A program made the position numbers and the translations under genes. 64,000 nucleotides of DNA from Novosphingobium barchaimii LL02 (GTDB taxonomy: Bacteria > Pseudomonadota > Alphaproteobacteria > Sphingomonadales > Sphingomonadaceae): contig NZ_KQ130452.1 of the NCBI RefSeq assembly GCF_001046635.1, forward strand, positions 856,668 through 920,667, written 5' to 3'. The notes under the pieces are model-generated. The model saw only the letters and a list, made by a program, of their open reading frames with translations, did not search any database and had not been told where the DNA came from. Below, one piece after another: positions 28,455 through 37,695 of the stretch. Position 1 is the stretch's first letter. Every line of letters begins with the position of its first letter.

Positions 28455-29882
28455 TCAGTCCGCCAGCGCCTTGTTGATATCCTCGACCATCTTCTTGGCA
28501 TCGGCGAGGAGCATCATCGTCTGGTCCATGTAGAACACGTCGTTGTCGACGCCGGCATAGCCCTGGCCGCCCATCGAGCGCTTGATGAAGAAGATCGTCT
28601 TGGCCTTGTCCACATCGAACACCGGCATGCCGTAGATGGGCGAGGATTTGTCGGTCTTGGCGGCCGGGTTCACCACGTCGTTAGCGCCGATGATGAAGGC
28701 GACGTCGGCCTGCGCGAACTCGCCGTTGATGTCTTCCAGTTCGAAGACCTCGTCATAGGACACCTGCGCCTCGGCCAGCAGCACGTTCATGTGGCCGGGC
28801 ATGCGGCCCGCAACCGGGTGGATCGCGTATTTCACGTTGACGCCGTGGGCTTTCAGCTGGTCGCCCATCTCGCGAAGCACGTGCTGGGCCTGCGCCACCG
28901 CCATGCCATAGCCGGGTATGATGATGACACTCTCTGCCTCTTTCATGAGGAAGGCCGCATCTTCTGCCGAGCCGCGCTTCCACGGGCGCTGCTCCTTCGC
29001 ATCGCCGCCGGCCGGGCCGCTTTCGACGCCGAAACCGCCCGCGATGACGGAGAGGAAGCTGCGGTTCATCGCCTTGCACATGATGTACGACAGGATAGCG
29101 CCCGATGAACCCACCAGCGCGCCGGTGATGATCATCGCGGTATTGTGCAGCGTGAAGCCCATGGCCGCCGCCGCCCAGCCCGAATAGCTGTTGAGCATAG
29201 AGACGACCACCGGCATGTCGGCGCCGCCAATCGGGATGATCAGCAGGAAGCCGATCAAAAAAGCCAGCCCGACCAGCACCCAGAACAGCGGATTCTCGCC
29301 CGGTCCCGCCGCCCCCGAATGGGCGAACAGCGCGGTCAGCACGATGATCGCGCCCAGCGTCGCAAGGTTGATGACATGGCGGCCCGGCAGCATGATCGGC
29401 GAGCCGGACATATTGCCGTTGAGCTTGGCGAAGGCGATCACTGAACCGGAAAAGGTAATCGCGCCGATCGCCGCGCCCAGCGCCATCTCTACACGGCTGA
29501 CGGGCAGGATATTGCCCCCCTCACCCAGAATGCCGAACGCTTCGGGGTTGAGGAACGCGGCCACCGCCACGAGCACCGCCGCCAGCCCGACCAGCGAGTG
29601 GAACGCGGCGACAAGCTGCGGCATATCGGTCATCTTGATGCGCCGGGCGATGAGGAAGCCGATACCGCCGCCGATGGCGATGGCGGCCAGGATTTCAGGC
29701 AGACTGGCGATCTCGTGCGTCACCAGCGTGGTGACCACGGCGATGCCCATGCCGATCATCCCATAGCGGTTGCCCTTGCGGCTTGTCGCCGGAGAGGACA
29801 GCCCGCGCAGGGCGAGGATGAAACAGACGCCGGCAACAAGGTACAGGACGGCGACCCAGGGGTTTACGGCATGGGCCTCCAT
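28455..29882 (-). CDS. pntB: NAD(P)+ transhydrogenase, beta subunit
   Basis: 475 residues. About eight or nine membrane helices in the first 280 residues (domain II), then the NADP(H)-binding domain III: IIIPGYGMAVAQAQHVLREM, IHPVAGRMPGHMNVLLAEA and FIIGANDVVNPAAKTDKSSP. It forms part of the inner-membrane proton-pumping transhydrogenase that makes NADPH from NADH. Its start shares one base with the stop of the pntAB gene upstream (TGATG). Confidence 0.96.
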   Translation of the reverse strand: MEAHAVNPWVAVLYLVAGVCFILALRGLSSPATSRKGNRYGMIGMGIAVVTTLVTHEIASLPEILAAIAIGGGIGFLIARRIKMTDMPQLVAAFHSLVGLAAVLVAVAAFLNPEAFGILGEGGNILPVSRVEMALGAAIGAITFSGSVIAFAKLNGNMSGSPIMLPGRHVINLATLGAIIVLTALFAHSGAAGPGENPLFWVLVGLAFLIGFLLIIPIGGADMPVVVSMLNSYSGWAAAAMGFTLHNTAMIITGALVGSSGAILSYIMCKAMNRSFLSVIAGGFGVESGPAGGDAKEQRPWKRGSAEDAAFLMKEAESVIIIPGYGMAVAQAQHVLREMGDQLKAHGVNVKYAIHPVAGRMPGHMNVLLAEAQVSYDEVFELEDINGEFAQADVAFIIGANDVVNPAAKTDKSSPIYGMPVFDVDKAKTIFFIKRSMGGQGYAGVDNDVFYMDQTMMLLADAKKMVEDINKALAD

Positions 29883-30199
29883 CAGTGCGTGCCTCCACCG
29901 GAGCCAGGTTTCGGCGCGGGTTTATCCTTCTTCTTGTACATCGCCAGCATCCGTTCGGTGACGGCAAAGCCGCCGAAGATGTTGACGCTGGCCAGCACCA
30001 CCGCCCCGAGACCCAGCCACTTGGCGGCGGGGCTACCCGCAGCCGCACTCGCCACCAGAGCGCCTACCACGATAACCGAGGAAATCGCATTGGTGACAGC
30101 CATAAGCGGCGTGTGCAGCGCCGGGGTGACGGACCAGACGACATAATAACCCACGAAGCAGGCCATCACGAAGATCGACAGGATCGAGACGAAATCCAT
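29882..30199 (-). CDS. pntAB: NAD(P)+ transhydrogenase, alpha-2 membrane subunit
   Basis: 105 residues with about three or four membrane helices (FVSILSIFVMACFVGYYVVW, TPLMAVTNAISSVIVVGALV, WLGLGAVVLASVNIFGGF) and a basic, proline-rich tail MYKKKDKPAPKPGSGG. This is the membrane domain II part of alpha in the three-subunit transhydrogenase. Its ATG directly abuts the stop codon of an intruding DUF559 gene (TGAATG), rather than following pntAA. Confidence 0.94.
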   Translation of the reverse strand: MDFVSILSIFVMACFVGYYVVWSVTPALHTPLMAVTNAISSVIVVGALVASAAAGSPAAKWLGLGAVVLASVNIFGGFAVTERMLAMYKKKDKPAPKPGSGGGTH

Positions 30200-30616
30200 T
30201 CAAAAGCTCCGGTCAGATCCTCCCCCCTCGGGGGAGGTGGCAGCGCGAAGCGCTGACGGAGGGGGTGCAGCCGCGCACAAGAGGACGATCGACTGCACTA
30301 CGGCGTCTGCATTCTTCAAAACGTGTGCAGCGGGAATGCGCACCACCACAAAGCCCTGCTCTTCCAGCCAGTTGTCGCGTGCAGGGTCTCGCTCCGGGCG
30401 ATCGCCCATGGTGTGCGAAATTCCATCGATCTCGATCACTGTTCTGGCGGCGTCACGGTAAAAATCCGCAACGTATGAACCGACCGGATGCTGCCATCTG
30501 AACTTCAGACCCATTGGCCGGGCACGAAGGACGCGCCAGAGCAGCACCTCGGGCAATGTCATTTCCGACCAGAGACGGCGTGCGGACTGCAATGCCTGTT
30601 CGGTGTGGTTACGCAT
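30200..30616 (-). CDS. DUF559 (Vsr-like, PD-(D/E)XK) endonuclease-domain protein
   Basis: 138 residues. LPEVLLWRVLRARPMGLKFR, QHPVGSYVADFYRDAARTVI and EIDGISHTMGDRPERDPAR carry the family residues: Glu23, Asp51, Glu62, Asp64, His68 and Arg94, a Vsr-like active site. Its function is unknown. It sits between pntAA and pntAB, genes usually adjacent, and is flanked by inverted copies of a two-hairpin repeat. Residues from about 117 on (PPPSALRAATSPEGGGS) are encoded by the downstream repeat. Start at 30616 chosen since homology begins there; the frame runs upstream into the other repeat. Confidence 0.88.
   Translation of the reverse strand: MRNHTEQALQSARRLWSEMTLPEVLLWRVLRARPMGLKFRWQHPVGSYVADFYRDAARTVIEIDGISHTMGDRPERDPARDNWLEEQGFVVVRIPAAHVLKNADAVVQSIVLLCAAAPPPSALRAATSPEGGGSDRSF
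30216..30270 (+). repeat. Two-hairpin dispersed repeat, unit 3 (left arm of DUF559 element)
   Basis: GATCCTCCCCC CT CGGGGGAGG hairpin, then GGCAGCGC GAA GCGCTG hairpin, then ACGGAGGGGGTGC. It is nearly the reverse complement of unit 4 across the gene. Part of it codes for the C-terminal tail of the DUF559 protein. Confidence 0.85.
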
Positions 30617-30638
30617 CAGATTGGATTCGGCGCTTGGC

Positions 30639-30694
30639 GGCACCTCCTCCACCACCGCTTCGCGGCGGTCCCCCTCCCCCGGTGGGGGAGGATC
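30639..30694 (-). repeat. Two-hairpin dispersed repeat, unit 4 (right arm of DUF559 element)
   Basis: Read on the minus strand: GATCCTCCCCC ACC GGGGGAGG hairpin, GGGG, ACCGC CGCGAA GCGGT hairpin, GGTGGAGGAGGTGCC. Compared with units 2 and 3 the loops differ while the stems keep pairing. It lies just upstream of the DUF559 start and 16 bases past the pntAA stop. Confidence 0.85.
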
Positions 30695-30710
30695 GAAAAA
30701 GGGCCGTCTT

Positions 30711-31850
30711 TCAACCCAGCAATCTCGGATTGACTACTTGCCCACCTCTGGTCAGCCGCACTGCATCTCCGATTTCCTCATCCAGAACCGGACCGCCGTG
30801 CTCCTTGTCCCAGAAGGCCGACACGAAGTTGAACAGGTTGCGCGAATAGAGCGCCGAGGTATCCGCTGGAAGATGCGCCGGCGTGTTCGAGTACCCGATG
30901 ATCTTCACACCGTGCCGCTCGACGACCTGATCCGCCACGCAGCCTTCGACATTACCGCCCTGCGGCGCTGCCAAATCAAAGATCACGCTGCCCGGCTTCA
31001 TGGTCGCGATCTGCGCGTCGGTGACGAGGCGCGGGGCGGCACGGCCGGGGATAAGCGCGGTGGTGATGACGATGTCCTGCTTGGCGATATGGCTGGAGAC
31101 CAGATCCGCCTGTGCGCGCTGGTATTCCTCACTCATTTCGGTGGCATAGCCGCCTGAACCTTCGCCTTCGATCCCCGCCACGTTCTCGACGAAGATCGGC
31201 TTGGCGCCCAGCGACTGGATCTGTTCCTTCGTCGCCGAACGCACGTCCGTGGCCGAGACCTGCGCGCCCAGACGCCGGGCGGTGGCGATGGCCTGAAGCC
31301 CCGCAACGCCCACACCCATGACGAAGCACTTGGCCGCGCTGACCGTACCCGCCGCCGTCATCATCATGGGAAAAGCACGGCCATAGGCGCTCGCAGCAGC
31401 GAGGACCGCCTTGTAGCCGGACAAGTTGGACTGGCTGGACAGCACGTCCATCGACTGCGCGCGGGTGATGCGCGGCATGAACTCCATCGCCAGCGCTTCC
31501 AGCCCGGCGGCGGCATAAGCGTCGATCCGCGCGCGCTGCGCGAACGGGTCGAGTATCCCGACGATCCACGCGCCGGGCTTTACGCCTGCAAGGAGAGCCG
31601 GCTCCGGCCCTTGCACCGCGAACACGATATCGGCGCCCGCCAGAACCACCTCCACCGGACCAACTTCGGCCCCGGCGGCGCGGTAGTCCTCGTCCGAAAT
31701 GCTGGCGGCGATGCCGGCCCCGCTCTCCACCGCGACGACAGCGCCCAAAGCGGTCAGTTTCCTGACCGTCTCTGGGCTGGCCGAAACGCGAGTCTCTCCC
31801 GAAGCGCGCTCCTTGAGGACTGCGATCCGCTGCTCCCGCGGTGAAGGCAA
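30711..31850 (-). CDS. pntAA: NAD(P)+ transhydrogenase, alpha-1 (NAD-binding) subunit
   Basis: 379 residues, soluble domain I. IAVLKERASGETRVSASPET, MEFMPRITRAQSMDVLSSQS and a Rossmann segment FVMGVGVAGLQAIATARRLG are characteristic, with RSATKEQIQSLGAKPI and DLAAPQGGNVEG. It binds NAD(H) and pairs with pntAB and pntB. Downstream partners are separated from it by the DUF559 element. A tiny cytochrome oxidase subunit gene lies 15 bases upstream. Confidence 0.96.
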   Translation of the reverse strand: MPSPREQRIAVLKERASGETRVSASPETVRKLTALGAVVAVESGAGIAASISDEDYRAAGAEVGPVEVVLAGADIVFAVQGPEPALLAGVKPGAWIVGILDPFAQRARIDAYAAAGLEALAMEFMPRITRAQSMDVLSSQSNLSGYKAVLAAASAYGRAFPMMMTAAGTVSAAKCFVMGVGVAGLQAIATARRLGAQVSATDVRSATKEQIQSLGAKPIFVENVAGIEGEGSGGYATEMSEEYQRAQADLVSSHIAKQDIVITTALIPGRAAPRLVTDAQIATMKPGSVIFDLAAPQGGNVEGCVADQVVERHGVKIIGYSNTPAHLPADTSALYSRNLFNFVSAFWDKEHGGPVLDEEIGDAVRLTRGGQVVNPRLLG

Positions 31851-31865
31851 GTCAGCGGCCCCGGA

Positions 31866-32000
31866 TCAGGACGAAATAAGAGCGACGACGCCCGCCACAA
31901 CCACGATGCAGAAAATCGTGCCCCAGGTCGCAGCCTTGATGAAGCCGTTATACGTTTCCGTGGCGGCCTTGATGTCGTTGCCCGAAGCCATGTAGTTCAT
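31866..32000 (-). CDS. aa3-type cytochrome c oxidase subunit IV (small)
   Basis: 44 residues: MNYMASGNDIKAATETYNGF, then a single membrane helix (about IKAATWGTIFCIVVVAGVVAL). This matches the short bacterial aa3 oxidase subunit IV family (COX4_pro_2): MASGNDxKA followed by TY.GF and one helix. A second ATG at 31991 (MASGN) is also a good start. The gene is too short for common cut-offs. Its place just before pntAA suggests co-transcription with the transhydrogenase genes, far from the main oxidase genes. Confidence 0.8.
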   Translation of the reverse strand: MNYMASGNDIKAATETYNGFIKAATWGTIFCIVVVAGVVALISS

Positions 32001-32184
32001 CCCCTGTCCGTTTGACTTTGCTTGCCCCCGCTTTAGCCGCGCCAGGGCGCCTGCTCAAGCAAAGATGGCTAACCCTGCCTGAACGAACAGATCGGCTGGT
32101 CCCAGGCTCACCCTTAATCCGCTATTTACCGGTTTGCGCTAAGTCTGCTTGCTCAAACCGTGGAGGCGAAGCAAAGCAGCGACA

Positions 32185-33609
32185 ATGGCGGAACTCGATC
32201 AACGCCTCCTCATGCTCATCGACGATGAACCGGCCCAGAGCCGGCTCATCTCCGCGCTGGCGTCGCGCGAAGGATGGCGCACACTCATCGTACGCGACGC
32301 CGAGACAGCGATCGCGACGCTGGGCACGCGCCAGGGCATGCAGCTTTCGGCGATCGTGCTGGACCAATGGGTGCCAGGCGACGACGCGTGTGCGCTCATC
32401 GCAGAGCTGAAATCCCGCCGTCCGGCCCTGCCGATCCTGATGCTGACCGCCAGCACCTCGCCGCTCCTGGCGGTCGAGGCGATGCGCGCGGGCGCCACCG
32501 ATTATCTTGTGAAACCGGTCGCCCCGGACCGTCTGATGCACGCTCTGCGCGCCGCCACGACTCGCGAAGCGCCGCGCGACGAACTCGCGCCGCTGACCGA
32601 AAAGATGACCGCCAACCCCGATTTCGAATCGATGATCGGGGCCTCGCCGAATTTCCGCAAGGCGCTGGCCGTGGCCGCCAAGGCCGCGCGCGGGCATTCG
32701 CCGGTGCTGATCGAGGGCGAAAGCGGCTCGGGCAAGGAAATGCTGATCCGGGCAATGCACGCTGCGTCTCCGCGCACCCGCCTGCCGCTGCGTATCGTCA
32801 ATGTCGGTGGGATGCCCGCCAATTCTATCGAGTCCACCCTGTTCGGCCACGAAAAAGGCGCCTTCCCGGGCGCTTTCGACCGTCAGATCGGGGCACTCCA
32901 GCACTGCGACGGCGCCACGCTCGCGCTCGACGAGATCGACAGCCTGCCGCTCTCGGTCCAGGAACGCCTGCTGGAAGCCGTGCGCAAGGGTGACTGCCGG
33001 CCGATCGGCGCGCGCCATTCGTTCCGCGTCGACGTGCGGATCATTGCCGCCAGCAACCTGCCCCTCGCCGATATGGTGAGCCAAGGGCACTTCATGCCGG
33101 AACTGCTGGAGGCGCTGTCGGCCACAAAGGTCCACCTGCCCGCCCTGCGTGAGCGGACCGGCGACCTTCCCGCCCTCACCCGCTATTTCCTGGCCCGCAT
33201 CGGCGAGCAGCCGGGCCTGCGCGAACTGGGTGTGACCGACGGCGCGCTTGCGCTGCTGGCCGCCTACGACTGGCCGGGCAATGTCCGCCAGCTTCAGGCC
33301 GTGCTGTTCCGAGCAGCAGTGTTCTGCGATGGCGACGCTCTTACCGCAGAGGATTTTCCACAGCTTCTCAACATCATTGGCACAGGGGCATCCACAGTCG
33401 TGGGCAACCCTATGCAGGAGAGTTCCGGGGTCATGCTCTACACGCCCGACGGCCACCTGCGCCCACTGGAAGAAATCGAAGCGGACGTCATCCGCCTCGC
33501 CATCGGCCTTTACCGTGGCCGCATGACCGAAGTGGCGCGCCGTCTCGGAATCGGCCGCTCGACCCTCTATCGCAAGCTGAGCGAGCTGGGCATCGACAAC
33601 GCCGCCTAA
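32185..33609 (+). CDS. Sigma-54-dependent type response regulator (NtrC-like)
   Basis: 474 residues. Receiver domain 1-120 with acidic pocket IDDEP near 12-16 and phospho-acceptor Asp60 (AIVLDQWVPG); AAA+ domain with Walker A GESGSGKE at about 178-185 and Walker B ATLALDEIDSLPL; C-terminal Fis-type HTH (EVARRLGIGRSTLYRKLSEL). The sigma-54 contact loop, GAFTGA in the family, reads GAFPGA at about 225-230. No histidine kinase lies nearby. A terminator follows. An upstream in-frame extension to 32149 is unlikely. Confidence 0.9.
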   Translation: MAELDQRLLMLIDDEPAQSRLISALASREGWRTLIVRDAETAIATLGTRQGMQLSAIVLDQWVPGDDACALIAELKSRRPALPILMLTASTSPLLAVEAMRAGATDYLVKPVAPDRLMHALRAATTREAPRDELAPLTEKMTANPDFESMIGASPNFRKALAVAAKAARGHSPVLIEGESGSGKEMLIRAMHAASPRTRLPLRIVNVGGMPANSIESTLFGHEKGAFPGAFDRQIGALQHCDGATLALDEIDSLPLSVQERLLEAVRKGDCRPIGARHSFRVDVRIIAASNLPLADMVSQGHFMPELLEALSATKVHLPALRERTGDLPALTRYFLARIGEQPGLRELGVTDGALALLAAYDWPGNVRQLQAVLFRAAVFCDGDALTAEDFPQLLNIIGTGASTVVGNPMQESSGVMLYTPDGHLRPLEEIEADVIRLAIGLYRGRMTEVARRLGIGRSTLYRKLSELGIDNAA

Positions 33610-33614
33610 TCCAT

Positions 33615-33645
33615 AAAAAAGGGCCGGAAAAACCGGCCCTTTTCA
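33615..33645 (+). terminator. Bidirectional intrinsic terminator
   Basis: AAAAAA, then GGGCCGG (33621-33627), a 5-A loop, CCGGCCC (33633-33639) and TTTTC. The A-run before and T-run after the stem suit both the regulator gene and the convergent small gene ending at 33665. Confidence 0.9.
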
Positions 33646-33664
33646 ATCAGTTCGCAACTAAACC

Positions 33665-34021
33665 TCACATGCCTTCGATGTAGACGCTCGGCACGCGGTA
33701 GCCCTTCTTCGCCATGGCCTTGACGTAAGTTCCACGTTCGTGACGCAGTTCCGAACCATATTCCTCCCAGGCGTCGCGCTGGTCCTCGATATCACTGGCG
33801 CCGCGAAGGTCGCTCGTCAGCTCCTTCTGAGTTTCGTTCACATTGGCGCGGTAGTTGAACCAGTACTTGGTCTGGATGCCGCCGATCGGCGAGTGGATAA
33901 TCCGGTCCTCCTCGGCGCGGGCAACGCGTTCCTCATACATCGCCGGCACGACGGCGATGGCGACAGTGGGAACAGCGGTTGCGGCCAGAACGGCGGCGGC
34001 GATGATCTTGGTCTGCTTCAC
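33665..34021 (-). CDS. Exported hypothetical protein
   Basis: 118 residues with a signal peptide (IIAAAVLAATAVPTVAIAVV, basic KQTK start). The mature part is charged and probably helical (AMYEERVARAEEDRIIHSP, then TQKELTSDLRGASDIEDQRD). No family recognised. Single gene ending at a bidirectional terminator; a 210-base gap separates it from folP. Confidence 0.65.
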   Translation of the reverse strand: MKQTKIIAAAVLAATAVPTVAIAVVPAMYEERVARAEEDRIIHSPIGGIQTKYWFNYRANVNETQKELTSDLRGASDIEDQRDAWEEYGSELRHERGTYVKAMAKKGYRVPSVYIEGM

Positions 34022-34231
34022 GGGTGATTCCCCTTTTCGCTTTCCAGTGCCAGGGCGGGATTGCCTTGGCGGTTCGATAGCAGAACGGGCAGCGGGACAA
34101 TTGGTCCCAGCGCCGGGGACGAACCGGGCCTGAGACGGGACGTGGCGGTGTTATGCGCGCTGGGGCACACAACTGCGCCGTTGGCGTTCATCGAACGGAA
34201 AGCCAGGGTTCACCCGGCGTCCAGATTTGTA

Positions 34232-35344
34232 TCAGTCGGGGATCTGGGAAAAGTCGGTCAGCGCCGCATCGCGCAGGCCCCGCCATACCCGAACGGCCTG
34301 AACCGTCTCGGGCACATCGTGAACACGCAGGATGTGCGCGCCTGCCTCCATCGCCTTGAGCGCCAGCGCCACGGAGCCGCCGAGCCGCTGGTGCGCGGGC
34401 GCCTCGTTCGACAGCGCACCGATCATGCGCTTGCGGCTGACACCGACCAGCAGCGGCTGACCCAGCGCGTGGAACAAAGGCAGCGCATTGAACAACGCCA
34501 GGTTCTGCGCCAGCGTCAGGCCAAAGCCGAAACCGGGGTCGAGGATGATCCGTTCGGCTGCGATACCTGCGGCGATGGCCGCATCGCGGCGGGCCTCCAG
34601 CCAGTCGAATATGCCAAGCACCACGTCGTCATAGGTTGCGGCCGAATGCAGGTCGTCAGCCTTGCCGGGCGCATGCATCAGCACCACCGGCGTCCCGCTG
34701 TCAGCGGCAAGGCCCAGGCTGCGCGGGTCGTAGCGCAGCGCCGAAACGTCGTTGATGATATGCGCGCCCGCCGCAAGGCCCGCTTCCATTACCGCGGGTC
34801 GCCGCGTGTCGAGGCTGATCGCGGCGCCCATGGCGGCGAGCTTTTCCACCATCGGCAGCACACGCTTGATCTCGTCCCCTTCCCACACCGCGCCGGCGCC
34901 GGGACGGGTGGATTCCCCGCCCACGTCGATGATCGCCGCCCCCGCCTCCAGCATGGCAGAGGCATGGGCGGAGGCTTCCCCGGCGTCGTCGAGGAACTGG
35001 CCGCCATCGGAAAAGCTGTCGGGCGTCATGTTGAGGATGCCCATGACCTGCGGCTGTTCGAGCCGGATCGTGCGGGCACCGCACTGGATCGCGGAGTGTA
35101 CCTTGCGCAAGTTCGCCCACTGCGCTTCCGCCGCCGCCCCAAGGTCTGCCGGCAAGGCGCCCAGTGCGGCGGGCAGCTGCGACGCCGACACCCGTGTCCG
35201 CGACACCACGCGCCCGCCGTCGCGCACGATCAGCGCAAAGCGGCTGGCCCAGGCCATCGCCCCGCCCAGACGCACCGCGTCGCCCTCTTCGGTCTGCGGG
35301 CTATCGGCGAGGGCAATTGGGCGGATGTAGAGCTTGCGGGTCAT
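34232..35344 (-). CDS. folP: Dihydropteroate synthase
   Basis: 370 residues; the TIM-barrel core starts near residue 97 with QVMGILNMTPDSFSDGG and includes IDVGGESTRPGA, DVSALRYDP, LMHAPG, ILDPGFGFGLTLAQNLAL and VGVSRKRMIG, all pterin/pABA-binding signatures. About 95 residues precede the core, longer than the E. coli enzyme, a feature of alphaproteobacterial FolP. It joins pABA to hydroxymethyl-dihydropterin. It lies 68 bases downstream of ccrM on the same strand. Confidence 0.96.
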   Translation of the reverse strand: MTRKLYIRPIALADSPQTEEGDAVRLGGAMAWASRFALIVRDGGRVVSRTRVSASQLPAALGALPADLGAAAEAQWANLRKVHSAIQCGARTIRLEQPQVMGILNMTPDSFSDGGQFLDDAGEASAHASAMLEAGAAIIDVGGESTRPGAGAVWEGDEIKRVLPMVEKLAAMGAAISLDTRRPAVMEAGLAAGAHIINDVSALRYDPRSLGLAADSGTPVVLMHAPGKADDLHSAATYDDVVLGIFDWLEARRDAAIAAGIAAERIILDPGFGFGLTLAQNLALFNALPLFHALGQPLLVGVSRKRMIGALSNEAPAHQRLGGSVALALKAMEAGAHILRVHDVPETVQAVRVWRGLRDAALTDFSQIPD

Positions 35345-35412
35345 GGCGCGGCCTTAGCGTCTCTCACACGCATGCTGAACTGGTTTTGAAAGCAAGGGCG
35401 CCCGGGCCGTTA

Positions 35413-36897
<1,485 letters not shown>

Positions 36898-37059
36898 ATG
36901 TTTTCCCTGATCTCGCTCTACTTCTCCTATCGCCGCGAAACCGTTCTTGCAGAACGCTACATCGCCGGCCTTGCCGAAACCCCGGATGTCGCTGCCAAGC
37001 AGGTGGCGGCAGAGGCGCCTGAGCAGACCTCGGCAGAAAAGATCAGGCTCGCAGCCTGA
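36898..37059 (+). CDS. Small protein of unknown function
   Basis: 53 residues, MFSLISLYFSYRRETVLAER then YIAGLAETPDVAAKQVAAEA and a charged end. AAGG lies six bases before the ATG, which supports this start over an in-frame one at 36859. Predicted amphipathic or alpha-helical, no family known to me. It ends 3 bases before the convergent rnhB stop. Coding is moderately likely. Confidence 0.45.
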   Translation: MFSLISLYFSYRRETVLAERYIAGLAETPDVAAKQVAAEAPEQTSAEKIRLAA

Positions 37060-37062
37060 GAC

Positions 37063-37695
37063 CTAGACCAGCAGTTCCAACTGGGCGACCGGCGCGAAGC
37101 TGCGCCGATGATGCGGGGTCGCCCCGTGCAGCCGCAGCGCCGCCAGGTGCTGGGCCGTGCCGTAACCGGCATTGCGTTCCCAGCCATAGTGCGGATGCGC
37201 CAGCGCCAGATCGCGCATGATCCGGTCGCGGTGTTCCTTGGCGATGATCGAGGCGGCCGAAATACATGGCTCGATCGCATCGCCGCCGACGATCGGCCGC
37301 GCGTTCCAGCGCCATTCGGTGCGGCGTCCGAACGGCGTCATGTTGCCATCCACCAGTACTTCGCCCGGCTCCTCGCCAATGACCTCGCATAGCGCCTGAA
37401 CCGCGCGGGTCATCGCCAGCATCGTTGCCCCGAAGATGTTGAGCCGGTCGATCTCCTCGACATCGACCACGCCCACCGCCCAGCGGCAACGCCGCTTGAT
37501 CACGGTTTCCAGTTCGCCCCGGCGCTTGCCCGACAGCTTCTTGGAATCGTCCAGCCCAGACGGTCGCGGCTTGCACAGCACAACGGCCCCAGCCACTACC
37601 GGTCCTGCCAGCGGTCCACGGCCTGCCTCGTCGACACCTATGACAAGGCTGCCTTTCGGGGAACCCGATACTTCGCTGGGCATTGCAGTGGCCAT
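37063..37695 (-). CDS. rnhB: Ribonuclease HII
   Basis: 210 residues from the ATG at 37695 (206 from 37683). VIGVDEAGRGPLAGPVVAGA carries the DEG catalytic motif, followed by LDDSKKLSGKRR, VLVDGNMTPF and ASIIAKEHRDRIMRDLA, YGWERNAGYGTAQHL. It removes RNA primers and misincorporated ribonucleotides from DNA. The ATG at 37695 overlaps the divergent sugar dehydrogenase ATG by two bases within a single CATG. The frame extends further but without homology. Confidence 0.95.
   Translation of the reverse strand: MATAMPSEVSGSPKGSLVIGVDEAGRGPLAGPVVAGAVVLCKPRPSGLDDSKKLSGKRRGELETVIKRRCRWAVGVVDVEEIDRLNIFGATMLAMTRAVQALCEVIGEEPGEVLVDGNMTPFGRRTEWRWNARPIVGGDAIEPCISAASIIAKEHRDRIMRDLALAHPHYGWERNAGYGTAQHLAALRLHGATPHHRRSFAPVAQLELLV

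Larger units (their letters stand above)
30216..30694. mobile_element. Candidate element: DUF559 gene between inverted two-hairpin repeats
   Basis: The 479-base stretch begins GATCCTCC and ends GGAGGATC, with units 3 and 4 as inverted arms of roughly 55 bases around one DUF559 gene. It splits a transhydrogenase operon whose genes normally adjoin. No target-site duplication is visible. A gene-less pair of the same repeats with the same head-to-head geometry lies at 24026-24171. Mobility is an inference. Confidence 0.5.
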
